Below are positions 24,716 to 33,204 of a DNA stretch of 47,113 bases, in pieces. This stretch comes from CAZYBU01 sp964645775. Lineage in GTDB: Bacteria; Spirochaetota; UBA4802; UBA5550. The notes beneath the pieces were generated by a model. The model made no database searches, was not told the DNA's origin, and saw nothing but the letters and a program-made list of their open reading frames with translations. A program made the translations under genes and the position numbers. The stretch is from the NCBI GenBank assembly GCA_964645775.1, contig CAZYBU010000026.1, positions 1 through 47,113 on the forward strand. The letters run 5' to 3'. The stretch's first letter is position 1, and every line of letters begins with the position of its first letter.

Positions 24716-26734
24716 ATGAGATTCCCGGGAACCAGGATTTATGCATTACTCTGTATGGTACTCATACCTTTGCCCCTGTTATCCTCGCAGGAATATTTCA
24801 ACTCAAGGCAATGGTATGTAACACCCGGTTTCCATGATAACTGGACCAGGAACCCGCCCGATATTACTTCCTGGAGGAAAAGTGACTCCGGCAGGCTTGA
24901 TGTCCGCACTCTTTATCCGGAGGCTTCAAAGAACCCTTTCACTTTTACGGCCGCCTGTCGGTTTTCATCTCCTTTCCCTGCCGGCCACGAACGGGAAGTT
25001 GCCGCACTCAGTCTGCCCAGGATAGGTACTAACTGGGCCATTTATCTTAACGGCCGTAAACTTCAAAGTGAGGTGCATCTTTCAGAAGACGGTTCAAAAA
25101 TTGTTCGTCAGCGTTCTGAGAGACAGCGAATTATTCCCTTCCCGGCAAACCTTCTTCAAGCGGAGGATAACCTGCTCCTGGTGCGGATCATGGGTGATCC
25201 CAGGTATGAATTGACCGGTATTACGACAGATACCATGGATATCGGCTTTTACCGGGAGATGGAAGATGGCACGAAGCGGCAGATGAACATCGGAATGATT
25301 ATGGTCTTTTTCTTCGCGGCCCTTTACCACCTGGTTCTTTTTTACAAACGGCCGGGAGATCGTTTCTATTTATTCTTCGCTCTCTTTACGGCGTTAAGCG
25401 CTGCTTACATGTTTTTCAGAGCCCCCACTGTTTTTGTCATGTTCCCTGAAACGGACACCGGCTTCCTTATGAGGTTGGAGGTAACTATACTTTTTCCCCT
25501 TATAGCTTTGGGGATCGCTTTCCTGGAGAGCCTCCTGAAGGGACGGATCTCGTTCATCGCGCGGTCCTACGGTTTATTCACTCTTTTACTTCTTTTTCCC
25601 CTGTGGCTTGTTCCTATCTTTGCCCTTAAGTACCTTCTTCTACTCTGGCAGGTAATCGCCCTGGTAGCGATTCCTTATATTTTCTATGTTATTATTCGAT
25701 CGTATCGCAATAAGATTGAGGAAGCGCGGACATTACTGGCGGGAGTCACGGTTCTGCTTCTCGTGGCCGTCTACGACATTATCGACGCCATGTTTATCCA
25801 GCAATATACGGGTGTATTCCGTTTCGGTTTCTCCGTGTTCCTTCTCGGTATTATTGCATCTCTTGGAAATCGGTTCATGAGGGTACATAACGAGATGGAG
25901 AGTCTGAGCCTTCACCTGGAAGATAAGGTTGAAGAGCGTACCGAAGAACTGGAAGCGGCCATGGCTGAGCTTCGGGCAACGAATGAATATATAACAGAGA
26001 TTAACCAGATCCATGAACGGGACATGTACCTCGCCTCCATGGTCCAGAGAGGTCTTATCCCCTGGGACCAGATATATGAAGAGTGGGACGTGCAGGTTCT
26101 CTATAAACCCACATCGACGGTATCGGGCGATTTTTATGACATATATGTTCCGAATAACGATGCAATTACCATAATCCTGACAGATGTTTCAGGCCATGGT
26201 GTCTCATCCGCCCTGATTACCATGATAGCAAAACCACTTCTCTACCAGACATTCGGCACACGCCCTGATGAACCGATGAGTTCCCTGATGTCTATGGCCA
26301 ATAGCCAGCTGACTCACTATATGGGAGATACCGACAAGTATCTCAGCGCTGTAGGTATTCGTCTGGGGCAGGATGATGCATCTATATGTAACGCAGGTCA
26401 TCCGCCGGTATACTGCCTCAGTAAGATGAGAGGACTGATCTCCGTGGGGGCCAGCGGCACATTTCTGGGAGTGAGAGAGATGAAATCGGAATACACATCC
26501 GAGGATATTCAGGTAACATCAGGCGATATGATACTGGCCTACACGGACGCCCTCATAGAAAGCCGCAATTCCGAGGGAGAGGAATTCGGATGGGAACGGG
26601 TCGTGGATATTCTCACGAGAGGCGAGATGAAGGCGGATGAACTGATAGATATGCTTTACCGTGAGCTTATGAGTTTCACCGGGGAAGATGTCCTGAGTGA
26701 CGATCTTACCATCATCGCCTGCCGGAAGAAATAA
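24716..26734 (+). CDS. 7TM-DISM sensor with SpoIIE-type phosphatase domain
   Basis: A 672-residue membrane signalling protein. A signal peptide (about 1-24) is followed by an extracytoplasmic jelly-roll region (about 25-185; NWAIYLNGRKL is typical of carbohydrate-binding-like DISM domains). Seven membrane helices span about 195-395, as in 7TMR-DISM receptors. A coiled coil (about 400-440) leads to a PPM/SpoIIE phosphatase domain with metal aspartates in GDFYD (Asp472) and TDVSGHG, and a final DDLTIIA. The likely role is sensing an extracellular ligand and dephosphorylating an anti-anti-sigma factor. It is the second such phosphatase in the window. ATG 24716 lacks a ribosome site (see promoter). 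The stop codon lies inside the terminator hairpin. Confidence 0.9.
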   Translation: MRFPGTRIYALLCMVLIPLPLLSSQEYFNSRQWYVTPGFHDNWTRNPPDITSWRKSDSGRLDVRTLYPEASKNPFTFTAACRFSSPFPAGHEREVAALSLPRIGTNWAIYLNGRKLQSEVHLSEDGSKIVRQRSERQRIIPFPANLLQAEDNLLLVRIMGDPRYELTGITTDTMDIGFYREMEDGTKRQMNIGMIMVFFFAALYHLVLFYKRPGDRFYLFFALFTALSAAYMFFRAPTVFVMFPETDTGFLMRLEVTILFPLIALGIAFLESLLKGRISFIARSYGLFTLLLLFPLWLVPIFALKYLLLLWQVIALVAIPYIFYVIIRSYRNKIEEARTLLAGVTVLLLVAVYDIIDAMFIQQYTGVFRFGFSVFLLGIIASLGNRFMRVHNEMESLSLHLEDKVEERTEELEAAMAELRATNEYITEINQIHERDMYLASMVQRGLIPWDQIYEEWDVQVLYKPTSTVSGDFYDIYVPNNDAITIILTDVSGHGVSSALITMIAKPLLYQTFGTRPDEPMSSLMSMANSQLTHYMGDTDKYLSAVGIRLGQDDASICNAGHPPVYCLSKMRGLISVGASGTFLGVREMKSEYTSEDIQVTSGDMILAYTDALIESRNSEGEEFGWERVVDILTRGEMKADELIDMLYRELMSFTGEDVLSDDLTIIACRKK

Positions 26735-26770
26735 CGGCCGCCTTTTACAGATGATAAAGGCGGCCGTTAT
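26731..26770. terminator. Perfect 15-bp hairpin between convergent genes
   Basis: Arms 26731-26745 and 26756-26770 are exact reverse complements (core AACGGCCGCCTTT) around a 10-base loop. The left arm contains the TAA of the phosphatase gene. It sits between two converging genes, so it likely terminates both ways; T-runs are weak on either side. Confidence 0.8.
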
Positions 26771-26773
26771 CGA

Positions 26774-28153
26774 TTAATCAATTATCTTTTTTTCCTGGTT
26801 GCGGATTTCCTTTAACTTTTCATCGATCCAGTTCTGGGGATAAAGAAAGAAGACCAGGAAGCCGACAAGGGCGAAGACCGAGGCCACGGGGCCGGAGAGC
26901 TTAACCCCCAGCGGAGTGGCAACATCTTTCCCGTAGGTGGCGAAGAGGGCCGCCACTATGGCCGAGGCCAGGCCGTAATTGATCTTCATGAAAAGCCCCT
27001 GGGTTCCGAAGAACATAGCCTCCCGGCTTATCCCCCTCTGGTATCCATCTACCTCACTTATGTCCGCCAGGATAGCGTTCGGTATGACCAGAAGCACGGC
27101 CACCGGGTATCCGAGGAGGAACATCTGGATATTGGCCACGAGAGGAGCGTACTGGCCCGTCTGATCGATGAAGTAGGTGATAAGAAGAAAGATGGCAAAG
27201 GCGAGGAGCCCGGAGGACATGATCGACTTGTTGCTGACCATCTTCGATAAGAAATGGATCAAAACAAAGAAGAGGGCCGCGCCTCCGAAGAGGATGACCA
27301 TAAGGATAGTCTGATAGGAAGCGTCCTTGTGGATAAGAACCATGGGATAGTAGGCGATGGTGCTCCGTATCATGTGAAAGGTGAACCAGTAAAGAACAAT
27401 GGGGATAAGGTAGAAGATAAATACCCTGTTCCCCAGCGTCATTTTGATCGATTCAAAGAGGGGCACCTCCGCAGGTTCTCCCTTGCAGTACTTTTTCTCG
27501 TCGACCACCAGCCCCGCTACGAAACTGACGGCAAAGCCGATGCCTGCAACGATAGCAATCGATGTTATGAAGGCCGGTGCCTTCTCCATTCCGATCCCCT
27601 GGAAACCTTCCCATATCATCGGTACACCCATCATGATAACGGCCGCGCCGATGAGCATGAAACCAGCCTGTATGATTGTAACGAAAATCCGTTCGTCGTG
27701 GCTGTGGGTAAGCTCCGGGATCAGGGCCAGGTAGGGAGCCATGTAATAGGTGTAGAGAAAAAAGTACAGGCCCAGCACAATGGCGGAATAGACCGCGTTC
27801 GTTGTGCTGGCGAAATTATCTGGCAGGGTGAAAAGGAGGACCGAAACAATGGCAAAGGGAAGGGCGCCCGTAACGAGAAAAAACCTTCGCCTGCCCAGTC
27901 TCGATTTGTTCCGGTCGCTCCAATATGCGATGAGGGGATCGGCAACGGAGTCAATTAAGCGGCCAAAGATGATGATGACCCCTAAGACGGTTAAGCCGTA
28001 GAATACCTCGTTGTTGATTAGCTCCGGCATGCCGGTCTCAACGGGAGGTAAAAGGAAAAAGATAAAATAAATCCCGAAGATGTTATCCAGTATGGAAAAA
28101 CCACCGTAACCGGAAGAATAGACGACCTGTTTCCACCGTTCAAATCTCTGCAT
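26774..28153 (-). CDS. GPH-family sugar:cation symporter (MelB-like MFS)
   Basis: A 459-residue membrane protein with about 12 helices. The loop LIDSVADPLIAYWSDRNKSRLGRRRFF is the hallmark of the glycoside-pentoside-hexuronide:cation symporters, which bring in glycosides, pentosides or glucuronides with Na+ or H+. A second conserved region, DISEVDGYQRGISREAMFFG, lies near residue 365. ATG 28153 is favoured by AAGGGG 5 bases upstream; a TTG nine codons earlier is possible. It lies downstream of the sulfatase operon but has its own promoter. It probably imports the sugar released by the sulfatase and glycosidase. Confidence 0.93.
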   Translation of the reverse strand: MQRFERWKQVVYSSGYGGFSILDNIFGIYFIFFLLPPVETGMPELINNEVFYGLTVLGVIIIFGRLIDSVADPLIAYWSDRNKSRLGRRRFFLVTGALPFAIVSVLLFTLPDNFASTTNAVYSAIVLGLYFFLYTYYMAPYLALIPELTHSHDERIFVTIIQAGFMLIGAAVIMMGVPMIWEGFQGIGMEKAPAFITSIAIVAGIGFAVSFVAGLVVDEKKYCKGEPAEVPLFESIKMTLGNRVFIFYLIPIVLYWFTFHMIRSTIAYYPMVLIHKDASYQTILMVILFGGAALFFVLIHFLSKMVSNKSIMSSGLLAFAIFLLITYFIDQTGQYAPLVANIQMFLLGYPVAVLLVIPNAILADISEVDGYQRGISREAMFFGTQGLFMKINYGLASAIVAALFATYGKDVATPLGVKLSGPVASVFALVGFLVFFLYPQNWIDEKLKEIRNQEKKIID

Positions 28154-28183
28154 GGCAACCCCTTTGTATCCTTTAAACAAGTA

Positions 28184-28212
28184 ATTATTCCTAAAGATGC
28201 TTTTGAGTGCAA
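28184..28212 (-). promoter_or_regulatory. Promoter for the GPH symporter gene
   Basis: Minus strand TTGCAC (28212-28207), 17-base spacer, AATAAT (28189-28184). Predicted leader is about 25 bases to the ATG at 28153. Confidence 0.6.
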
Positions 28213-28224
28213 ACAGAAAGAATT

Positions 28225-28266
28225 ATTATCCTCTACGCCTTCGGCGGCGAGGATAATAGATTTTTT
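28225..28266 (+). terminator. Hairpin followed by a T-run on the plus strand
   Basis: ATTATCCTC (28225-28233) pairs with GAGGATAAT (28249-28257), with an inner CGCC/GGCG stem around TTC. On the plus strand it is followed by AGATTTTTT, the look of an intrinsic terminator, but both flanking genes lie on the minus strand. It sits just upstream of the -35 box of the symporter promoter, so it could instead be a regulator site or stop antisense transcription. Confidence 0.5.
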
Positions 28267-28309
28267 CGTGTAGCAAATAAGGTTAAGGAAAAAACACCGC
28301 CTTTAATCA

Positions 28310-28346
28310 ATGAATGCCCCTGATAAACGTACTCAGGGGCATTCAT
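28310..28346 (-). terminator. Terminator hairpin of the sulfatase operon
   Basis: Arms 28310-28323 and 28333-28346 are exact reverse complements (core GAATGCCCCTGA) around a 9-base loop. It lies 45 bases downstream of the sulfatase stop. On the minus strand it is followed by TTGATTAAA, a weak T-run. Confidence 0.75.
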
Positions 28347-28390
28347 CAAGTGTCATCGTAATGGATCGATTTACCCCTGTTCTTAACATG

Positions 28391-29854
28391 TTAGAAGTAC
28401 TTGTAGCCCGGCTCTACCGGCTTGTAGTGCTCGGGATCATAATCATGGGAAAACTCCTTGTTAAGGAAAGGATCGTCGGTCCTTTTCTGGTAATCTTTCA
28501 GCATGGTGCGCATCTTTTCGAGTTGTTTGCTGTACTTTTTGTTTTCAGCCAGGTTATTTTTCTCGTAAGGGTCTTTTCTCAGGTCATAGAGTTCTTCTTT
28601 GGGCCTGGGAGCCTTCCAATCCTGTCCGGGAAGCTCACACAGTTTATGGGCCCATTTATCATGATTGTTCATGTCCAGTCCGAAAGCGTTGTCTGAGTAG
28701 TTCTTGATATATTTCCAGTCATGGGTACGGACGGCCCGGCAGGGGGTATAGTCCACGTGCTCGGTAATTTCCGCGTAGATGGCCTCATGGGTGGGGCTTC
28801 TGTCCTCTCCCGTGAGCATGGGCAGGAAGGATTTTCCCTGCACGCTATCTGGTACCGGTACGCCCGCGGCTTCCAGGAATGTGGGCATAATATCGATACT
28901 GTTTATCAGGTTATTGATTTTGGTTCCCGGCTTGATCTTCCCCGGCCATCGAACCATCATCGGAGTTGCTATTCCCCGGTCATAGAGGGTGGCAATCATT
29001 CCCGGATAATGGGGCCCATTGTCACTGAGGAAAAGAACCAGGGTGTTTTCCGTCAGGTCCAGATCGTCCAGGGCCTGGAGAACCTCTCCGATCATCTTCT
29101 CCATCCCCATGTTCTGGCTGAAGTAACGGGCTACATCCTCGCGAATAGCCGGCCAGTCAGGAAGATCCATGTAATCCGGTATTTCGATGGAGTTGGGATC
29201 GATAGGGAATTCAGGATTGTATTCGTATTCACCGTAACGGTTCCTGTGACTGTTCTTGTAGTTCACCTGGAAAAAGAAACGGTTGTTTTTGTTTCGTTTG
29301 AGAAAATCTATGGTTCGTTCGGAGTTTTGTATCACGTGTTCGTCGGCCGTGATTCCGCTCAGCCGCTCGTTATAACCGTACCAGGAGGTGGGCATGTAGG
29401 GTGACACGTGCCACTTGCCTTCGATGGCGGTATTGTATCCCAGTTTTTTGAAATAATCAGGAAGCAGGTCCTGGCATGGATTCAGGAACTTCATGAATTT
29501 CAGATGGGGAAGGGCGTTTACTCCGTGAGTGTGGGGATACTGTCCCGTGATAAAGGTTGCCCTGCTGGGAGCGCAGCTTGAAGAAGCCACAAACGCGTTC
29601 TCGAACTTCGCCCCTTCCTTTCCAATTCTGTCGATGTTAGGTGTCTTGACTGTATTGTTGCCGTAGAGACTCAGGTCCCCGATACCGAGGTTATCGGCCG
29701 TAATAAAAAGTATGTTGGGCAGATCCGGGTCCGTTGAAAAGGAGTCCTCAGAGCAGCCTGACAAAAGAGAAAGGGGTGAGAGAGTGGCAGCCGCCACCCC
29801 TGTCTGAAATCCTTTCTTTAAAAAATCCCGCCTGTTCATGTTGCCTGTTCCCAT
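28391..29854 (-). CDS. Tat-exported lipoprotein sulfatase (Cys-type, sulfamidase-like)
   Basis: A 487-residue sulfatase. The N-terminus has a twin-arginine signal (NRRDFLKKG) and a lipobox ending at Cys34 (LLSGC), so it is probably a Tat-exported lipoprotein. The catalytic core is Cys94 in SCAPSRATFITG, the CxPSR motif whose cysteine must become formylglycine. Metal-binding segments are TADNLGIGD and LFLSDNGPH; DN in the first replaces the commoner DD, as in a number of arylsulfatase relatives. The SSSCAPSRATF and late ILEAAGVPVPDSVQG regions recall heparan N-sulfatase-like members, but substrate (O- or N-sulfate) is unproven. No FGE with catalytic cysteines or anSME is in the window. ATG 29854 is supported by GGGAGG. 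It is the last gene of the carbohydrate operon. Confidence 0.9.
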   Translation of the reverse strand: MGTGNMNRRDFLKKGFQTGVAAATLSPLSLLSGCSEDSFSTDPDLPNILFITADNLGIGDLSLYGNNTVKTPNIDRIGKEGAKFENAFVASSSCAPSRATFITGQYPHTHGVNALPHLKFMKFLNPCQDLLPDYFKKLGYNTAIEGKWHVSPYMPTSWYGYNERLSGITADEHVIQNSERTIDFLKRNKNNRFFFQVNYKNSHRNRYGEYEYNPEFPIDPNSIEIPDYMDLPDWPAIREDVARYFSQNMGMEKMIGEVLQALDDLDLTENTLVLFLSDNGPHYPGMIATLYDRGIATPMMVRWPGKIKPGTKINNLINSIDIMPTFLEAAGVPVPDSVQGKSFLPMLTGEDRSPTHEAIYAEITEHVDYTPCRAVRTHDWKYIKNYSDNAFGLDMNNHDKWAHKLCELPGQDWKAPRPKEELYDLRKDPYEKNNLAENKKYSKQLEKMRTMLKDYQKRTDDPFLNKEFSHDYDPEHYKPVEPGYKYF

Positions 29855-29922
29855 ATCTTTGCCTCCCTTATGTGAATTGTAGAGTATTGTGCAATGTCAT
29901 TTTATGCAACGAAAAAATGTTG

Positions 29923-30960
29923 TTATCCTGCATAAAGAGTCCGTACCTGTACCCATGTCTGAATTTCTTCTCCCGGCTCAAGAATGCTCAGCCCAAGATC
30001 TGGATGATTGAATGCGTTGGTCGCGGCTGTGACAGGTTCCAGGGCTACTGACCTCCTGTCCGGGTGAGTAAAGACCTGGGTAAAGGGAAAGTGTTCAATG
30101 TCCTGTTCCAGCCTGATCTCGAGGTCTTCGCCGGAGAGCCGTGTCCAGCCCTGCCGGTTCTCGAAGGCCAGGTCCAATTCCTGGTCCGTTATTTTCGCGC
30201 CTTCACGGAAATCAAAGGCTGAATCATTTACATCAGGTTTTCTTCCCGTGGGAAGGAGATCACGGTCTACTTCCACATAGCGATCTGCCGGGAGTGTGAG
30301 TCTCCATTTTCCGCAGTCCCCATTTTTGCCCAGAGAATCTCTTCTGCCGGGAATGAAAAAGTAGGGATGCCATCCCAGAGACCAGGGCAGGGGAGTGTCG
30401 CTCTTGTTGGAGATGTGAAAATCGATTCTGAACAGGGAAGGGTGTAACGTGTATTGAATGGAAAGATTCGGGGTAAAGGGGTATCCCTCTTCATCGCTGA
30501 TTTGTCCCGAGAGGGTAATCCTTGCGCAGCCGTTATCGGTCTCCTCTCCCGTAACCGAGAGAGGGATGAGGTAAAGAAAACCATGGATCGCGTCGCCGCT
30601 CTCTTTGTCATTTGGCGGCAGGGAATATTCCTCTCCCCTGAATGTGTAATTCCCGGCCGGGATGCGGTCATTAAAGGGAAAGAGAACCCTTCCCCGGAAC
30701 CAGGGGTTGGAGATTAGTTCATCCGGAGTGTCCCCGTAGAGAATGGGCCGGGCCTTATCCCCCGTTTGCGGCACAAGGGAAAGGGAATGGACGGTCCCTC
30801 CAAGGGATGGAACAACTTCCAGGGCGGCGCCCGTATATTTTTCTTCCAGGCGGATGGAGTGAGTGAATCCGGTCTTTACGGGTTTAAGGGAGAAAATCAT
30901 CCTTTCCGGATCCGCTGCATCAGGTTTTTGATGACAAGCGTTCTCAACCTGTGTATTCAT
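29923..30960 (-). CDS. Aldose 1-epimerase (galactose mutarotase family)
   Basis: A 345-residue enzyme that interconverts alpha and beta anomers of sugars. Family marks are PSLGGTVHSL near the N-terminus, DAIHGFLY (first catalytic histidine region), LGWHPYFFIPG (second histidine) and VALEPVTAATNAFNHP (catalytic glutamate region). ATG 30960 is chosen with GGTGGG upstream; it overlaps the end of the SIS gene by 17 bases. A much longer in-frame extension up to 31131 lies entirely within the SIS gene and is not used. It would feed the sugar kinase or isomerase steps by giving the right anomer. Confidence 0.88.
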   Translation of the reverse strand: MNTQVENACHQKPDAADPERMIFSLKPVKTGFTHSIRLEEKYTGAALEVVPSLGGTVHSLSLVPQTGDKARPILYGDTPDELISNPWFRGRVLFPFNDRIPAGNYTFRGEEYSLPPNDKESGDAIHGFLYLIPLSVTGEETDNGCARITLSGQISDEEGYPFTPNLSIQYTLHPSLFRIDFHISNKSDTPLPWSLGWHPYFFIPGRRDSLGKNGDCGKWRLTLPADRYVEVDRDLLPTGRKPDVNDSAFDFREGAKITDQELDLAFENRQGWTRLSGEDLEIRLEQDIEHFPFTQVFTHPDRRSVALEPVTAATNAFNHPDLGLSILEPGEEIQTWVQVRTLYAG

Positions 30961-31948
30961 TTCCCACCTTTCGAGCACGTTCAGGTTTGTCCAGGTCAAT
31001 GCCGGCGGCAAGACCCGTCTCCACAAGGAGGTTCCATCCTGCCACCAGCTGAATGTAGCTTTCAAAGCCCTCCATGAATGGAATCCGGATAGTCGGGAAG
31101 GATGTCTCCCTGGATGCGATGGCGATAACATTCATGCCCACGCCTTCAACCAGGACCTTTCTGAATTTTTCCTCGGTCTCTTCGAAGGGATCTATGATGA
31201 TCACGGTCTCAGCCGGTTGCATGACCTCTTCAATGCCATGAACGGCGTAGGTGCCCTCCAGGTAATCGGATTTCTTTCGGGTGATCTCGTTGGTCTTCAG
31301 GCGAAGTTCTTCCGCCACGCCGTTGTTCCTGCCCGCGAAGTAGAGGAGAGGTGAGGACGAAAGGATTTCTGTAATGGCTGCCGGTATTTCACAGGTGAGG
31401 GTCTCTTCAATGAGGTTAGCGAGACGTTTAAGGTCGGGTGCTTCCATACCGTTACGCGCCCGGAAGAGGATGTCATAGAAGAGGGCCTGTTCCACCACCG
31501 ATTTCGTGGCCGCCACGGCGTCCTCCTCGCCGCAGGTGAGGAGATAGGAATTGTCCGCTTCGTTCATGATGGGCGTTTCTCCATGGGCCACGATCCCGGT
31601 AATCCGGGAGTTGCCGTTTTGACGGAGGTGTCGGATCAGGGCCACGCCTTCGGCCGTTTTACCCGAGTTGGAGGCCACGAAGACTGTATAGTTATCCAGG
31701 TTATACTCCCTGGCCTGGGTACCGTTCTCCGTTATGATATGTTCATGATATCTGCTCTTCAGGGAACGGCAGATCAGGTTCCCGGCGGGAAAGATTCGGG
31801 AGGAGCCTTCTCCCGTTAGGAGAATGTTGTCATGAGGGACGGGTATTGATGTTATCCGGTTCGTGTCCAGGTTGCGAACCACATCGGCTGTCTCCAGCAT
31901 TTCCCGGACAAGCGCGTATTGTGAATATTTGGTCTCTGCAGGATTCAT
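30944..31948 (-). CDS. Double-SIS sugar-phosphate isomerase/deaminase (NagB-II or GlmS-isomerase-like)
   Basis: A 334-residue cytoplasmic protein with two SIS domains. The first shows LTGEGSSR and FVASNSGKTAEGV, the second YFAGRNNGVAEELRLKTNEITRK and the final DLDKPERARKV, which matches the C-terminal tail of GlmS-type isomerase domains. No glutaminase domain is present, so it resembles glucosamine-6-phosphate deaminase type II or fructosamine-6-phosphate deglycase-like enzymes. In this operon it could convert glucosamine 6-phosphate to fructose 6-phosphate for the neighbouring phosphofructokinase. Exact activity is inferred. It overlaps the phosphofructokinase gene by four bases; GGAGGAG precedes the ATG. 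Confidence 0.85.
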   Translation of the reverse strand: MNPAETKYSQYALVREMLETADVVRNLDTNRITSIPVPHDNILLTGEGSSRIFPAGNLICRSLKSRYHEHIITENGTQAREYNLDNYTVFVASNSGKTAEGVALIRHLRQNGNSRITGIVAHGETPIMNEADNSYLLTCGEEDAVAATKSVVEQALFYDILFRARNGMEAPDLKRLANLIEETLTCEIPAAITEILSSSPLLYFAGRNNGVAEELRLKTNEITRKKSDYLEGTYAVHGIEEVMQPAETVIIIDPFEETEEKFRKVLVEGVGMNVIAIASRETSFPTIRIPFMEGFESYIQLVAGWNLLVETGLAAGIDLDKPERARKVGNEYTG

Positions 31949-33165
31949 CTTCTCCTCCTGGCGTGTTGTTTCTCCTCTCCGTCCAGAATGCTGTAATCGG
32001 GAAGGGGGTCTGCAAGAGGTTCCATGTATTGAAGAAAATCTTCTGTAATATCATTTCCGGCGCTGTTGATGAAGTTTTCCGGCATGGGCCGGGCCCGTAT
32101 GGCGACCTCTTCCAGGGGTGTTGTGGTGTAGCGGACACGGTACGGTTTCGATGATTCCCGTTCCAGGGCCACCATGACACCGGAAACGCCTTCCGAGGCG
32201 AGGATTACGGCCCGTGTTCCGCAGGTGTAGGCCTCATCCAGGTCGATGGGACTCGCCCTGTCTATGGCGCACATGGGAAGGGATTCGGTTATCTGGAATT
32301 CACCCCTGTATCCTGTCTCTTTATGTATAAGCTGGTGAAGACTGAGTGCTGCGCTGGAGCCTCCCATGGCGCCGAACTCAATGTTGGAAAAGTTGTCCTT
32401 TACCTGGCTCGCCGAGACCGGGGTCCCGTCTTCCCAGAGTGCGCCTTCCCCGATTACGATGTAACACCAGCCTATCCGTTCAATGGTTTCATGGACATCG
32501 GAGAGAACACGCTCCCGGGAGAGCCTGCGTTCCGGAAAATATATAAGGTGCGGCGCGTCATCTTCCCGTTTTCTCGCGAGGGCCGAGGCCCCGGCGAGCC
32601 ATCCGGCATCCCGGCCGATTGTCTGAAAAACTGTGAATCTGTCGACCCTCTGCATATCCGCGGCAAGCCTGCCGGCCTGCTGCACGGAAAGAGAGATATA
32701 CCGGGCCGCGGATGGGAAACCGGGAGTGTGATCCGTCCCGTAAAGGTCGTTGTCCACGGTCTTGGGTGCTCCGATTCCGGTTAGGGGATAGCCATCAGCA
32801 CGGCAGTATTTCTCTACCCTGTGGATGGTGTCCATGGTGTCATTTCCGCCGATAAGAAAAAAGGTTCTGATATTGTATTTTTCCAGGAGTTCCCTTACCC
32901 GCGGAAGCTCTTCGTTTTTCAGCTTATAGCGGCTTGAACCGAGAGCCGATCCCGGGGTCTGCCTGAGACCGCTTATAATACCCGGGTCTGTGAGACTCAG
33001 GTTTATAAGGTTCTCCTCGAAAAAACCTTCAATGCCGAATTTCATGCCGAAAATCTTGTCTACCTCTTTAAGTCCCCGGGCCTCTTCGACGATGCCGGCC
33101 AGGGTAGAATTGATGACCGAGGTCGGGCCTCCGGACTGGCCTATTAGAATGTTACCTGAAAGCAT
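31945..33165 (-). CDS. 6-phosphofructokinase, pyrophosphate-dependent type
   Basis: A 406-residue glycolytic enzyme phosphorylating fructose 6-phosphate. The phosphate-donor site shows GGND (residues 106-109) and PKTVDND (134-140). The Asp109 and Lys135 identities are those that mark PPi-dependent enzymes, versus Gly in GGDG and Gly in PGT of ATP enzymes. The substrate segment MQRVDRF then TIGRDAGWLAG also fits. GAGAGGAA precedes the ATG. It lies between a GH15-type glycosidase and the SIS enzyme in one operon, indicating a dedicated copy for sugar breakdown rather than the housekeeping gene. Confidence 0.9.
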   Translation of the reverse strand: MLSGNILIGQSGGPTSVINSTLAGIVEEARGLKEVDKIFGMKFGIEGFFEENLINLSLTDPGIISGLRQTPGSALGSSRYKLKNEELPRVRELLEKYNIRTFFLIGGNDTMDTIHRVEKYCRADGYPLTGIGAPKTVDNDLYGTDHTPGFPSAARYISLSVQQAGRLAADMQRVDRFTVFQTIGRDAGWLAGASALARKREDDAPHLIYFPERRLSRERVLSDVHETIERIGWCYIVIGEGALWEDGTPVSASQVKDNFSNIEFGAMGGSSAALSLHQLIHKETGYRGEFQITESLPMCAIDRASPIDLDEAYTCGTRAVILASEGVSGVMVALERESSKPYRVRYTTTPLEEVAIRARPMPENFINSAGNDITEDFLQYMEPLADPLPDYSILDGEEKQHARRRR

Positions 33166-33204
33166 CGGGATTCCTCTCTCATTTTCTCAGATCATATTAT
33201 CGTA

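Noticed and set aside
27254..27958. Plus-strand frame of about 234 codons inside the GPH symporter gene
   Set aside because: Strongly polar and without domain signs; the minus strand encodes clear membrane helices and family motifs.
30961..31131. 57-codon upstream extension of the aldose epimerase frame
   Set aside because: It lies inside the SIS gene and does not match the epimerase family N-terminus; ATG 30960 has a ribosome site.
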